From Litomosoides sigmodontis (taxonomy: Eukaryota; Nematoda; Chromadorea; Rhabditida; Onchocercidae), in NCBI GenBank assembly GCA_963070105.1, contig OY718807.1, forward strand, positions 4,933,001 through 4,997,000: a DNA stretch of 64,000 nucleotides. Reading direction: 5' to 3'. Within the stretch, counting starts at the first letter, position 1, and each line of letters starts with the position of its first letter. A program made the position numbers and the translations under genes. This document shows positions 26,795 through 39,076 of the stretch, in pieces. The notes beneath the pieces are model-generated. The model saw nothing but the letters and a program-made list of their open reading frames with translations, was not told the origin of the DNA and ran no database searches.

Positions 26795-28780
26795 TACACG
26801 AGATATGCATGAAAGGGAACAGCTGTCCAGTGAGAGCTACAGGGAAGGGAGAGGAGGGGGGAGACGTGATATCTATCTACTTTCGCTGTTGCCGAGCAAT
26901 AATGCTGTTTAGAAATATGTTTAGCGCAAAACTTACTTGAAAGCTTCACGTACAACAAATTAGCAAGGCCTAAGACCATTGTCACTGTATCCTACTTATT
27001 TATTATCCACTAGTTTCTCATTTCATTTTCAAAATAAAACAAATGTCCATAGTGTGAACTTCTCTATTGGACATTTTTAAGACCTGAAAAATGAGAGCAA
27101 TGGGTTAAGTTAACCGTTAGAGAAAGAGATGTGTATGAGAAGGAGTAGGAGAGTATCTGTCACCAAACTACTACAACTCTCAGCAGTAACAGAGAGGATA
27201 GTGGAAGGAGAGGAATGAACCAACTGATAGGGAAAACAGATAGGATGGTGGAATGAGGGATGGATGAGTGAGTCACTTGACTAGATAGTCCTAACTAGTC
27301 TGATATGTGTGAAGGATAGATTGTCCTCCCTCACTCGAAACTTCATTAAGCAGAAGAGAACACTTTATTAGTTCAGTCAAGTCGCGTCTTTCATGCAAAA
27401 ATACGAAATGAAAAGATGAAAGAAAGCAGCGGAAAAAGAAAAAGCAATGATGGCCTTCGCGCTGAGTGGATGTACTTCCATGGGACTTGGCTCACACAGA
27501 TTCCCACTACTTTACTTTTCCACTTGTGGTATTTTGGTCACATTCCATCTAAGCTAATGAGACTATGCTGTTCACACGGTCCTTCATCACACGTTAAAAA
27601 CGAAGGAGGGAGAGGAAAGTTTGCCAGCCGGCCTAATTCCTAACAGCAATCTCAATTGACTAAAGGAAATTGAAAAGGTAAAAAGTGATAATAGCAGTGA
27701 GGGGAAAGAAATTCAAATATGCAACGACTGAAGGTAGAAGAGAGAGAAGGCAGAATACTAATTAATCATTAATGAACTGATAAATTAAGCAATTAAGTGT
27801 AAACAGGTTACCGCTGATGGTATCTCCCACCTTCACAAAGTGTGATGATATGTGTAAGGAAGGGTGATAGCAAATAAGAAACAATGACCAATGATCGATC
27901 ACATATCTCTCTGTTGACAAAAGCAACTATCCTCCCACACAAATCGCTTATTTATGAGCGAGCAAGCAATACGTATTCTAATTCATTTTTTCACTACGCC
28001 TAGTCGAAGCTAATAATAGCAGCAGGGCCGGCAAAGTGCTTAAAATACAAGTGATAAGAAGAACTGATTGCAACAGATGTGCGGAATATCACTTTGTCAT
28101 TAAAAATGGAATTATCAGTCTGACGTCAGTATCAGCTGGTTGTAAATCTTACGTGAGATATATGTTAGAGGTGTTAGGTGAGAAAAACGCGGTAAGATCT
28201 GAATGGTTATCGTTGCTAATAACTTGAAAGAGAGCGAAACGAACACGTAGAAAAACCAACTTAACAACCACACCGCCAATGCTTCAATGATTTTCAATAC
28301 TGTCTGAGCAAAATTTTGCAAATAGAATATCTAAGTTCATGAGGCAGCACTGATTGTCTTACTACAATTATTACTTAAAACTGTAGCCGTTAAATTCCAA
28401 CCATTCAAAGGATCAGAAGAAGCCAATACCGACTTCAATCGAAATTTTCGAACTCATTGAGGATTGCGATTGCAAGAAAACATACAGACATAGATGAAAA
28501 GCAAACATAGATAGAGTGTAAACAACAATGATGCAGAAGTTGTCGAAGGGACGAAAGAAATATAGTGGGATGAGAAGACAAAAAAAAGCGAGACAGAACG
28601 AGACATTGTAAGGATGGTCAGTATTTGTAGCTACTAATCTCTAAGCCAATCTGGTCGGAGTTGTCATTGATTAAGTTATCCGGGTCGTCTTTGTGGTACT
28701 TCCTGACCTGGAATAAGTATTTTCTGTTTTCGCAAATTTGTCGAATTCTCTAAGGCGAAGAACTGATCAGGGAAGGAAGT

Positions 28781-29552
28781 ATGGCGGCAGCTGAAACAGG
28801 TGAAATAATTAAAACTACTTTAAGATGGTGTTATTGCCACTGTAGGACTTTCTAATTTAGGATTAAAGCAGACACTAACATTTTCACACATCTTTCCTTG
28901 TCAAACGTTGAATTTTTCTGGTAATTATGATTCTGTTAAAAAAAAAATAGAAGACAGCCTATTTTATGTCGTATCGTTGCAGTGTATGGAGGAGTCGAAG
29001 GACCGGATGCAATGTATGTGAAACTGATTAGTAGTGATGGGCATGAATTTATTATTAAAAAGGATTTGGCGCTAACATCAGGTACAATCAAGGCCATGCT
29101 GTCCGGCCCTGGTTCTTATTCAGAAAACGAAACAAACGAGGTTAATTTCAGAGAAATTCCGTAAGTTTATTGGCTTTTATGTTAAGAATTTAAGTATCTC
29201 TTCTTGCAATTAAGATCGTCATTTGTTTTGGAGCAATTTAAAATACACAGTTTTTTTTACCTTTTTTTGAAATAATTTGCAACAGCTAATGAAGAAATGA
29301 GTTATCACTGCGCATTTTTATTTTGCACTGAAGCAGAATATGTGTAAAAGCTTTTTGTTCATCGTTGAACTATGATTAAATTTTTAATCTGCATCTCATT
29401 TTTGTTGCAGATCCCATGTTCTACAAAAGGTGTGCCAATATTTTGCATACAAAGTGCGCTATACGAATAGTGCTACGGAAATACCTGAATTTAGCATAGC
29501 TCCCGAAGTGGCCCTCGAACTTCTTATGGCAGCTAATTTTTTAGATTGCTAA
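28781..29552 (+). CDS. elc-1: elongin C, 3 exons
   Basis: Elongin C is the small adaptor that pairs with elongin B and joins BC-box substrate receptors such as VHL to CUL2/CUL5 ubiquitin ligases; it is also part of the elongin transcription factor. Exons 28781-28799, 28983-29160 and 29411-29552 join in phase to give 112 residues, exactly the usual length. The Skp1/BTB-like fold is unmistakable: [48 protein letters not shown], and the C-terminal [21 protein letters not shown]. The start ATG gives MAAAET, which splices in phase into [11 protein letters not shown]. Near-identity to the animal consensus leaves no doubt about the family. Confidence 0.98.
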
Positions 29553-31960
29553 TCACCTACCACACCTGTAGCTTTAATGATGCGGTAACTTTTCAGTTTT
29601 TTTCATTCCTTCACGAGCATCATTAGTTATTTAGTTTCAAGGAAGAGATGCTGTTTCGAAATGAATTAAGATTTTTTCAAATCCAAATAGTAATGTATCC
29701 GCGCCTCTTTCCATTATTAAACATTTCACTGATTTCATTTGTTTGATACGTTAATAATCATCACTTAGTTCTATTTTTTAGCACTGATGGTTTCCTGAAG
29801 CAACAATTGTATTTTAAAAGGTGAAATGGAAGAGCACATCTTTAGAATTATATCGTTTTATTCCGAAATTGATCATCTTCCTTATCACTCTCCCCACTAA
29901 GTTCGTCATCTCTTATAGTAATTCAAATCTAAGTGCCAAATCATGTGTAGAATTTTGGCAAGCTTTCGACATGAATTCCTAGACACCTCATTTTCTTTTA
30001 CTGCAATACATTACATGACTTTTTAATGTGATCGAGGTGGGACACAAAATTGATGGATTTTACTTCACAAACTGGTAGTCTTATATGTTTCTCTTATCAC
30101 TTCCATTGCTCATATAGTTATAATTGTAGTTATAAGAGAGTAATTATGGCATATATTTTTGTCGAGGGGAGAGCAACAAAATTGATTTTGCCTAATTGTT
30201 GTCATCACACATGTAAATGATAAATTGTATTATGAAAATGGTGGTTTTTATACATTTGATCTCTGATGGCGCATTTCATGAATTTAGGTTCTTTATGTTT
30301 TATTCGAATTCTGCATACAGTAAAAGAAATTAGAAAAAAATTCATGTAGAACTGTTTTAACTAGGAATTATTAGACAACGACCATATTACACCCATGAAT
30401 TTGAATAATCCTTTAAGAGATTTGATCACTCTTATACTTTTCTCGTTTTAAGTTGGGGGCTTTTACATCAGTTTCTTGCAAGCCATTCATTACCTATTCT
30501 TTTAAATAGGGTGCAGGATTTTTTGCTGCAAAAATTCAAATATCTAATCGGCCCTTATTTACTCCTCCTTATTGTTTTTAAATGCGAAAACTGAAAACGC
30601 AAGGATGTGATAGGGTGCTCCAATGTTTACCAGTGTATTTTGTGCTTTCTGGACTTGATGCGCTCAATGCCCTGTCTTACAACCGAATCAACCAAAACTG
30701 AATGAAATAATGGAAGAATGAAATTCCGCCTTGAAGAAATGGAATATTTTGAGTACCATCGCTTTTCATAACATTTTCCTGAATTATGGCTTGCAGTACA
30801 TCAGTCATTCCTTCAAATAAAGGAGACGTGTAACTGCAAATGCAATTGATATGCTTTCCGCTTTATGTGGAGTAAGAAGGCACTTCTGAATATTTATTTA
30901 TTCTTACAACGGATGGGAATCTTTTAAGTAAAACGGACTTTATATAACCAAAAAAAAAACACGGCAATTCAAGCAGAGTGCATAAAGAATAATCAAATAA
31001 CCGTATTTCAGAAAATTAGACAAAATATATAAATCGTTTACAAAGACTGTAATATAGTTCAAACTAATACAGAGGAAAAAATGAAGTACAAGCGAAACGG
31101 CCGAGTTATTGCCTGCAAAAACCTGCTGTGGCAATGATAACTGATATATGTGATACCACAAAACTAGTTGATAAGATAAAAGAAAGACAAGCATGTATGT
31201 TTAACCATAAATGTGTCCATATATAAAGATCAATGCAAGTGTTTACACTAAATTTAGCAGTGCGGGCCGTTCACTAATTCTTCACATCCACAGCTTCTTC
31301 GGCAACGTTTGGTTTTTTAAACTCCTCCTTGACCGCATTGTCTTTGCGTAATTAGCAGCTTTTAAAACAAACGAAGTAAAATTTTCAAGCCCTTCATTAC
31401 ACTTGTAAAAAGTATTTTCCAGTTCTTCAAATCTAACGCAAGAAGTTTTCACTTAAATTTTTGGATGCTAACTGTCAGAAATCATTCCACCATTCCATAA
31501 TCTGTAAAACGAAGTGGTGGTGCAAAATGCAAAAAAAGGGAACAAATTACTCAGTAGAAACAAGTGTTTGGAATGGTGCAAGAGAAAGCGGTGATGCAAG
31601 TGTTATGCTTAGAAGAGAAATCGAAACAATATTGTAGCAAATGCTTGAAAAAAATTGAAATTGAGAAGTAGTGCAAAATTCGTTTCTACAGGAAATGATA
31701 ACAAATTAAAATGTAGGAATGGAAGACTGAAAATAAATAAGGAGTAAAAGAGGGGGACTGCGGTGGCTAATGTGTAAGTCGATCAAAAGAAAGAGAATTA
31801 CTAATCTCCTCTAGAATATGGAATTTCAGATCGCAATAAGATGCAAAACTTTCAAGATCCTGCATAAAATGTCTTTAAAACAAAAGCACTGATAAATTAA
31901 TGATTCCGTTTGAAAGTGAAATGCTCTTCCGTAAGCGCTAAAAACGTTAATTCGAAAATT
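29553..31960. other. intergenic region between convergent elongin C and profilin
   Basis: AT-rich sequence containing both 3' flanks. No canonical AATAAA was seen close to the elongin C stop. A lysine- and glutamate-rich minus-strand frame near 31275-31350 has a stop directly upstream and no acceptor, so I do not call it. Nothing else supportable. Confidence 0.4.
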
Positions 31961-33317
31961 TCAGTATCCGGAATCCATTAAATACTGCGCAAGCTTCTCA
32001 ACCGCTACACGTACCTCTGCAGCGTTTTCTCCCTTATAGCAAGCAATCAGAACAGCTGAAAAGGTCAGTTAAATTCATATTTCATATAATACTATTCTAG
32101 CGCAAAAACCAAAATGTTGAAAAACACTATGCACAACTACTTTAACCTATGCAGCAATGATTATCCGTATGATAATTACAATGAAGAGTGCAGCAGAGCA
32201 AACAAAAGACCTGATTTAGTTTTGGCTGCAAATATTCCAGTCTTATCACGTTTACCAAAAATGAGATTCTGTTCCGTTCGTGGCACTATATAATGTACGC
32301 CTACAAATAAATAACTTGACATCTATTCATTACAAAAATTTAATGGCTAAATGACTCTATACATCAACAGGTTCATATTAGAACCCCTCAACCATATCTT
32401 CTATTTTTCCCTCTCCAATGCAAAGTTCGGTTTATCAGCTTTCCTGAAAATACTTCACTCACAGAAATGCCTTTCCATATTCCTCTTCCAAAAACTATTA
32501 CGAAGTAGACCAATCAAAATAAAATCACCAAAAGCCTAAAATGGAGCAAAAAAAGGAGTGGTATATTAATTTAAAATAACTAAAGTAACTGCCCGATGTT
32601 TGCACCTATATGCCTTCTAGAAAACGTGTCCTGCAGAGACGATGTTTCGTGGAATAAAGAATTCCACGTAGTCATCAGGCAATAGATTATTCGGGATGAA
32701 ATTATACAAAAATTACCTTCCAAATCGCAACCAACAGCTGGAACTTTCTCAATATGATCATACAGGCTCACAAATTTTTTTAACTCCTCGTCTGTTGCCT
32801 GCAAAACGTAAGCTTTATCTAATCATTACAGTAAAATCAACATGAATCCTCCAATGGATTTTTGCTTTGGTATGTTAACTTACTAGCATTGTCAGCTATT
32901 AAATATAATAAAAAACACCAAAAGCCACAATAAAACGACCATCGCTATTTATAACCACAGCATAAATATTATGCCAAGGTGCCATGAAGCCTGAATAACC
33001 GTCTAAAAAAGTAATTCGGAAGAAATGATACTTTTTGGATAAAGAATAATTAAACAACTATAGAATTATGTCTTCGGTTATTAATTACATATCTTTCTGA
33101 TCTCGGCTTATTAATAAAAAATTTCACTAAAGAGATGTGGCCAAAATAACCGTAAATGATGTTATGAGCTAATATGGCAAGAATTTTTCACCCGGAATTC
33201 GCGATCGCCCTCGGACCTTGCCCATACGGAACCATCTGGATAACCGACAATAGCAGCTCGTTGTATACCCTCACTTGAATCAAGCAGATTCTTGATATAA
33301 GCTGCCCAGCCAGACAT
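31961..33317 (-). CDS. pfn: profilin, 4 exons
   Basis: Profilin binds monomeric actin, promotes ADP-ATP exchange and feeds formin-driven filament growth; it also binds poly-proline and phosphoinositides. Exons from the start: 33192-33317, 32717-32798, 32211-32300 and 31961-32055, all in phase, 130 residues (family 126-140). Seen directly: N-terminal MSGWAAYIKNLL with the conserved tryptophan of the poly-proline site, AAIVGYPDGSVWA, VHYIVPRTEQNLIFGKRD, FAAKTKSAVLIACYKGE and a C-terminal amphipathic helix ending QYLMDSGY. The first intron is long (33191 down to 32799) and contains an unexplained open segment. Which of the nematode profilin paralogues this is was not determined. Confidence 0.96.
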
Positions 33318-35392
33318 TTTGCAATTATTGATTGAGCGACCTGGAAAGCAAAGTCAACATTATGCTATAAAATTTGCGGGAAAGCTCCCTAAATCGCTGA
33401 CAGGATTGGAAATCTGACTATTAAAATTTGATTCGAAACGTATACATCAATGATGTCATTAAGTGGCAATTAGCAAATAAAAGGAAATAAACCAATCGTT
33501 GGTAGAATCATCTGTTCTGGTACTGTATGAAGGATAATAAAATATTAGACATGATCTCCATGTAGCCCAACCGCAATAAGTCTTCAAAATCACAATAAGA
33601 CTTAACAATTGAAAATTTTCGCAGGTAAAATTTAGATAGTCATCCAAAAATTTTATGCATATCAGGGAATGCCTGAGAATCATTTCGAATGTCGATTAAT
33701 GACAATTTAGCATTAGAACTGAACCATATAAAAGCAAAACAGAACCTAATGACCACACCGCTTCACCCCAGCACCCTGCAAAACATTCAGCTGTGCCGGT
33801 CAACTGTATCGAATTTTCGTATCCTATCTTGGTGTTCGTGAAGTCTTAGAAGTACCGTTATGACATAAATATATTCCCACTTATCATTCCCTTGTGTTCG
33901 GTCATGTTTTTTTGTAGACGCAATAGCATGAGGTAAGTTAAATGAAATATGTTTTGCGATGAAATGATTACATACAATATTTGCACACACAACTTTCTAC
34001 CACTCCACATCTTACCTTAATTTTTATGTTTATTTTATTTGCTCATTGAAAGCACAGAAGTAACAAATGCGAAGCATTGCTATCTGTGCGTTTCAAGTAG
34101 TGAGAACGGAAGGCCTCGTGATTCTGTCTACCATTCAGTGTTTAATTTTCTGAATCATCTCCATCAATACCCCATGACAACCAAGAGTAGGAAGCTAAAC
34201 CATTGCTCTCGAAATTTACATTTCATTCATTTATATTCCATAATTTGTAAGTTTTGACAACGGAAAACGTTGCAATGAATCATAGCGATATAATCATAAG
34301 AGCAGTGAAAATGACCACTCAAACTCATAACCATAAGAGTGAATTATAATGAGATGATAATTATAATGATAACGATTGCTACAATAACGATATTTATCAG
34401 TTTTAGCAAAGGCGATTGTGAGACTGTTACGACGGTGGCGCAAGAGCATCTAGTGAAATTGTAATGTTGTTTATTACATTTTCGTAATTTCATTTCTCTT
34501 AAAAGTTAATTCTGAAGAACTTAAAGGAATTCAAAAACTTTGCAACAACAATCATTATTTTAATAAATCTTCGTACTAATACGAGAAGCATTTTCTCAAG
34601 AAGCAAATATCCCGCAAAGGTAACATGAAACGATATCGTTACGCGTTTTCTTCTAATGATTGCGCGCGATGGCGTAAATAGTGGTAACGATGATAGCACT
34701 GTTATCAAATGATAATGGTTTCAAAATCACAGCAGTAGTTACAATTGAACTGAAGGAAAAATAAATATCAAGAAATATTCGAAATTAAAATAACAGGGTT
34801 TACTCACAATGACGATTATTTCGATAGTAGGAGAAAAATATATTTCAGGATGATTAGAATGGTATATTAGAATGGAAGTGTATATGAAACCTTTCCTGAG
34901 AATCACTCATGCAGATAACGGAAAAAGAACCGATTGCAGTAATTAGTGAGGTAAGGCGAGGCTTTCCCTCAAAGATATTTGGATAATGCAACTGAAGTGA
35001 CCATCGGATTAATGCTTCTTCAGTGTTCCGACATCGAACTACGATCAGTCGGATTTGTCTCAGTTGAAGAAAATTAGCTTCCCTTTTGTATATGCGAAAA
35101 GCAAGTTCAGAATGAATGTCTTGCAATATGCGTTAGCAATTTACATAATATTAGCTCTAATCATTGCTGCTATCGTTCACATTTCATGGACAATTGGAAG
35201 CTTCCTTCCCTTCATCGAAATTGGAAGCTTTACATAGCGATAAGCAGATGAGAAGTTTCAAAACAATTACAAAAACGCACTGATACAAACGTTCAACATG
35301 ACGTGCGGGATGCGGAGTGTAGTGAGCGGAAAAAAGGATTGCGGAATGGTCGATGTCTGTTGTGAGTGTTAAACTTGCTAGTGATAAGTGAT
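33318..35392. other. intergenic region upstream of profilin
   Basis: Presumed promoter of profilin at its right edge of transcription (just above 33317). Several short ORFs on both strands have no splice or family support. No gene called. Confidence 0.4.
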
Positions 35393-35883
35393 ATGAGCTT
35401 GGAAGCGGAAGAAAACGGAGAAATGGAATTTCTTCTTCGTTTAGAAGAAGAAAGCAAGCATTTCGAGCAAACAATATCGAATTTGCTCTTAGAAAGGAGA
35501 AGTATCGATTTCGATTAATCATCATTTTTCATCGTTATCGAAATCCTCAGCGAGGAGAAGAAGAACGACAACGAAGATGTGTCAAAGCCCCCGAATATTA
35601 CTGATTTATTGATTTAGCTCGCTCATCAATTTAAACCTGAGCACAACATGGCACTAAATATGGTCGGTCGATGAAATGGGCAGAGGCGCAGATGACTTTT
35701 TCGAGCTACCCGAATACCTCGGTTTTACAGCACCTGAAATGCACAGGAAGGATTGGAATTCAAGTGAGATTGAAAAATCAAGGAGGGAAGGGCGAAGTGA
35801 AAGCGTTGAATGATAAAGCTATGAGATGGGATGGATGATGAACAGATCGATGATGATATGGACGGCGAACGAGAAAGGATATT

Positions 35884-35916
35884 TGTGTGCGTTTGCGTGT
35901 GTGCGTGTGTGTGCGG
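35884..35916. repeat. GT microsatellite
   Basis: GTGT tract with GC interruptions. Confidence 0.75.
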
Positions 35917-36563
35917 CACAGATTCATGTGCATCGACGAACAGTTGAAAAATAGAAACGAAACTGAGTCACCGCACGTACATTCGGAATGTTGTATAATT
36001 ACCACCAGCAATTAGTGCTTTGAAATTTTTGAAATCCTTTGCTACAAGGAACTTTTGCTATGATATCTTAACGTATTACAGTGAAACCTAAAATTAGAAT
36101 GAAATAAGCGAGCAAAAAAGATGCTATCTCATAATATTGCGCATATGGCGCATAACTTAGATATTTGCAAAAGTTGTAAAATGCAAATTTTACTGAGCAA
36201 TAATCAATTACCATTAATAATCATTCAGCACCGCTTAAATAGGATTTGTAGAGTTTTATATATTATATATTTGTAGAATTTAATTTGTAGAATAGAATTT
36301 AAATTTGCAGCATTTTGAAAGAATTTTACGAACAAAAAAGATGTAAAAATAGCAAAAGATAAAAACAGAACGGCGCAAGATGCGAATCCTTTCCGATTTT
36401 CATCAAAGCAAAAAAAGGAAGAGCGACATTTTGGAATAAAACGAAGGAAAAAACTTCCATGCCTTCCTTGCAAATGCATTCAGAGAAATCGGCGTGATGT
36501 GATGGGAATGAGTGTACGAGTGAGTCGTCTCGTCACCACCATCAGCCATTTCAACAACACCAA

Positions 36564-36605
36564 ACACGCACACGCACGCGCACACGCACACGCACACGCA
36601 CACAT
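36564..36605. repeat. CA/CG microsatellite
   Basis: CACACG repeat; it generates spurious His-Ala and Val-Cys ORFs on the two strands. Confidence 0.8.
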
Positions 36606-37409
36606 TGCATACTTCTTCACAGCACCGACTATACCTGTAAATGGTGAGAAGTGTGGTTGCGACTGTTTGGAAATAGGTAAGAGATGGATGATAGTGAGAA
36701 TGAGGTGAGTGTCATCGGTCGGTCCTCACTTGCTGCGCCTACTTCAAATGACAGAAGCGCGTTGGTTTCATGCGACATAACAACCACCTGCCAACCTGTT
36801 CCGACGGATTCAGGTGGTGAGATCTGAGTTGGATTCAGACCGAGCCATCCATCCGGTGAAGCTAGTAGGTGTTGCATGCTTAGCGCTTGAAAGCGTTGGA
36901 GTAGTATGAGCGTGGAGTGAAAGAAACGAGCAGAAGTTTTGGTGACATATGTCATCAAATTGGTGATAGAGATGATCGCATGTCAACATCCTCCCTCGAT
37001 GACAACTGTATGTCATCCAGTGAAATTAATAATTGCTAAAGAAACACAGCAGCAAATAGAACAGGGCGATGAGCATTGCTAAAATGTAAATTTTCATTTT
37101 TAGAAATCAAAATTTCACAAATCAATACTTTTGAAACATAGTGCAAAAGTTGCCCAATTTGCTTTTTTCCATATCAGTGAACATATCCTCTGCGAGTTTA
37201 TTCTTAATTCTCCTCTAAGAAAAAACATTTTCTTAGAAGAAATTACGAAATTTTTGATTAATTTTGAATTTTGAAAAACTTAAAAATTTCAAACCTTTGA
37301 GATAATATTAAAATTTTTGTGCTATCATCCTTTATTCTATAAAATCCTATCAACTTCAATTCATATTTAAACTTTTCATTTTTACAACACGTTTTCTGGT
37401 TGTTCGCAG

Positions 37410-38383
37410 ATGCAGCAGGATTCAGAATCTCAGCTGTATAACTTACAAAATGCATATGACAACGATTTGACAATTATTCCTGAAGTTTGTGTGAATTACA
37501 TTTTTACGAATTTAGGTTTCCCAAATGGATCTACTGTTTTACATTTTAGGCGGTTGACTCGGCTTTAGCGCACTTTTTCATGAAACAGTTATGGAAGCCA
37601 ATGAGTTTGGAAATACGCATCGTGCCAGAAATTCAGAATCGTCGTAATATGACGCTTGTCATGGGAGACAAGGAGTCGATGCGCATTGACAAAAATAAGG
37701 TTCATTTCACGTTTGTCTCCTTTCTGAGTTAGAATATGAAGTGACAAGCTCATAAGTTTCAAAATTGCGTTTCTCGCTCTCAGCTTTTAATGCGAGAAGT
37801 CATTTAAAGTTTCAATTAACATAAGTGTTTCCAGTATTTACAGCCGTGTGTATGTAAGCGTCAGTTAGAAGAAGAAATTCAAAAACTTCGATTACACATA
37901 GCTTTCGACGAAATACGAAAGCGATGGCGTCAGGTCCTTTGGCTTTGCTACAAAAGTTCCATAGTTTCACTCACTTCGTCTAGGTAAAGAGACAAACTCT
38001 TTCAGCGATTAAAACAGAGTCTTCGAATGGTTCTTTTTTCCATTCAGTAATTTTGCAGAAATTGATTTGAGAAGATTTTAGCTGACTTACAGCTCCATTT
38101 CTGATTCATATCTAAATTACGCTGATCCATTCCTAAATGCGCCATAAGTAGGCTATAATAATATTCCCTTCGAGTGGAGATGAATTTTATTACTTTACAG
38201 GTGTATGAGGAAAGCGTAAGCATACCTTACGAACATGATGTCCACATGCATATGACCGATAGCAGTACGTCGACTGCTAAACCGATAGCTACCGCCATCC
38301 GCAGAAGTCTACCGTTCTATCCGCAGAGTCACATCAGCGCTATTCGGTCCAGCTATTCCACGTCACATCGATCTTCGTTCTAG
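37410..38383 (+). CDS. uncharacterised protein, at least 4 exons
   Basis: I do not recognise this family. Exons 37410-37484, 37550-37699, 37835-37933 and 38201-38383 are bounded by clean acceptors (TTCGCAG, CATTTTAG, TTTCCAG, TTTACAG) and all join in phase 0, giving 168 residues from an ATG that abuts the first acceptor. The protein is soluble: an acidic start (MQQDSESQLYNLQNAYDND), a middle segment FFMKQLWKPMSLEIRIVPEI, a short coiled-coil-like stretch KRQLEEEIQKLRLHIAFDEI, and a Ser/Thr/His-rich tail. Exon 3 could extend to 37983, but that breaks the frame of exon 4. The real start may lie upstream: open segments at 35393-35518 and 36684-37039 look coding but could not be joined in phase. 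The gene is convergent with the two-PDZ gene. Confidence 0.55.
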
Positions 38384-39012
38384 TAACTGGCTAATAATGT
38401 CAAAAATTGGGTGAAATAGCTCTCATACATCTTATCACTACTGAATTTATTTCTCATTTCCTTGGCATATCTTTGCAAGCAGTGGTCTGCAAATCAACAG
38501 GTTTCTTCCGTTTAATATTCCGCCCTGCCTAGCTAGAAACTACAAATTACTCATGTTGCGATTTTCAAATGAAAAGGATCCTAATTAAAGCACACATTAC
38601 ATTAGTTGTCGGTTAAGCAAAAGTCAAATTCACATTTTTTAACTGAATTATAATCTTTGCTGCAAATGATTTCTAAAGGAATAAGGATGCCTAGCCGTAG
38701 TTTCCTGTGATTTTGAATTTTGTCTCTTAGCGATCATATTAACGACCGGTTCGTTCAGTGCAATAGAATTGAAAGTTTTAAGCCTCACTTTCTGTCTAAA
38801 TGAACTGCTGTTTTTAGCATTTGTCCTTTCGTAACAATAGATAAAATAAGGAACCTTGGAAAAAGACAATGCGGATAATTATTAACTGGATCAGGCATTT
38901 CCTGATTTCTCATTCAACAAGTTACAGGAACAGAATTATTACTTCACGGGTTTTTGTTCGGAAAACAGAATCTTTTAAACTCCGACTGCGTATTGCGAGA
39001 GTTAATTTTAAG

Positions 39013-39018
39013 TTTATT
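39013..39018 (-). terminator. poly(A) signal of the two-PDZ gene
   Basis: AATAAA on the minus strand, 59 bases beyond the stop codon at 39077-39079. Confidence 0.5.
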
Positions 39019-39076
39019 CTTAGTAGAGAAGCTATGTCATCTATGAATCGACGCTCGGAGCACTTCCATCGTGAAA

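Larger units (their letters stand above)
18069..28780. other. 10.7 kb gene-poor region between divergent Nck and elongin C
   Basis: No gene can be named here. It holds several simple repeats (separate entries), the likely promoters of the two divergent genes, and a few short minus-strand open segments with splice-like edges: 24404-24562, 22482-22565, 21559-21705 and 21177-21296. A long minus-strand ORF also lies at 26336-26794. Short open stretches of this size are expected by chance in such sequence, so these are candidates only. The region may hold an alternative promoter of Nck, an unrecognised gene, or regulatory DNA. Confidence 0.4.

Noticed and set aside
31275..31350. Minus-strand segment reading KDNAVKEEFKKPNVAEEAV, resembling a small acidic-basic protein tail
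   Set aside because: An in-frame stop lies directly upstream with no AG acceptor after it, so no exon can start there.
36629..36958. 109-codon minus-strand ORF
   Set aside because: Length is within chance for this amount of sequence, no splice sites frame it, and the plus strand here has at least equally protein-like segments.
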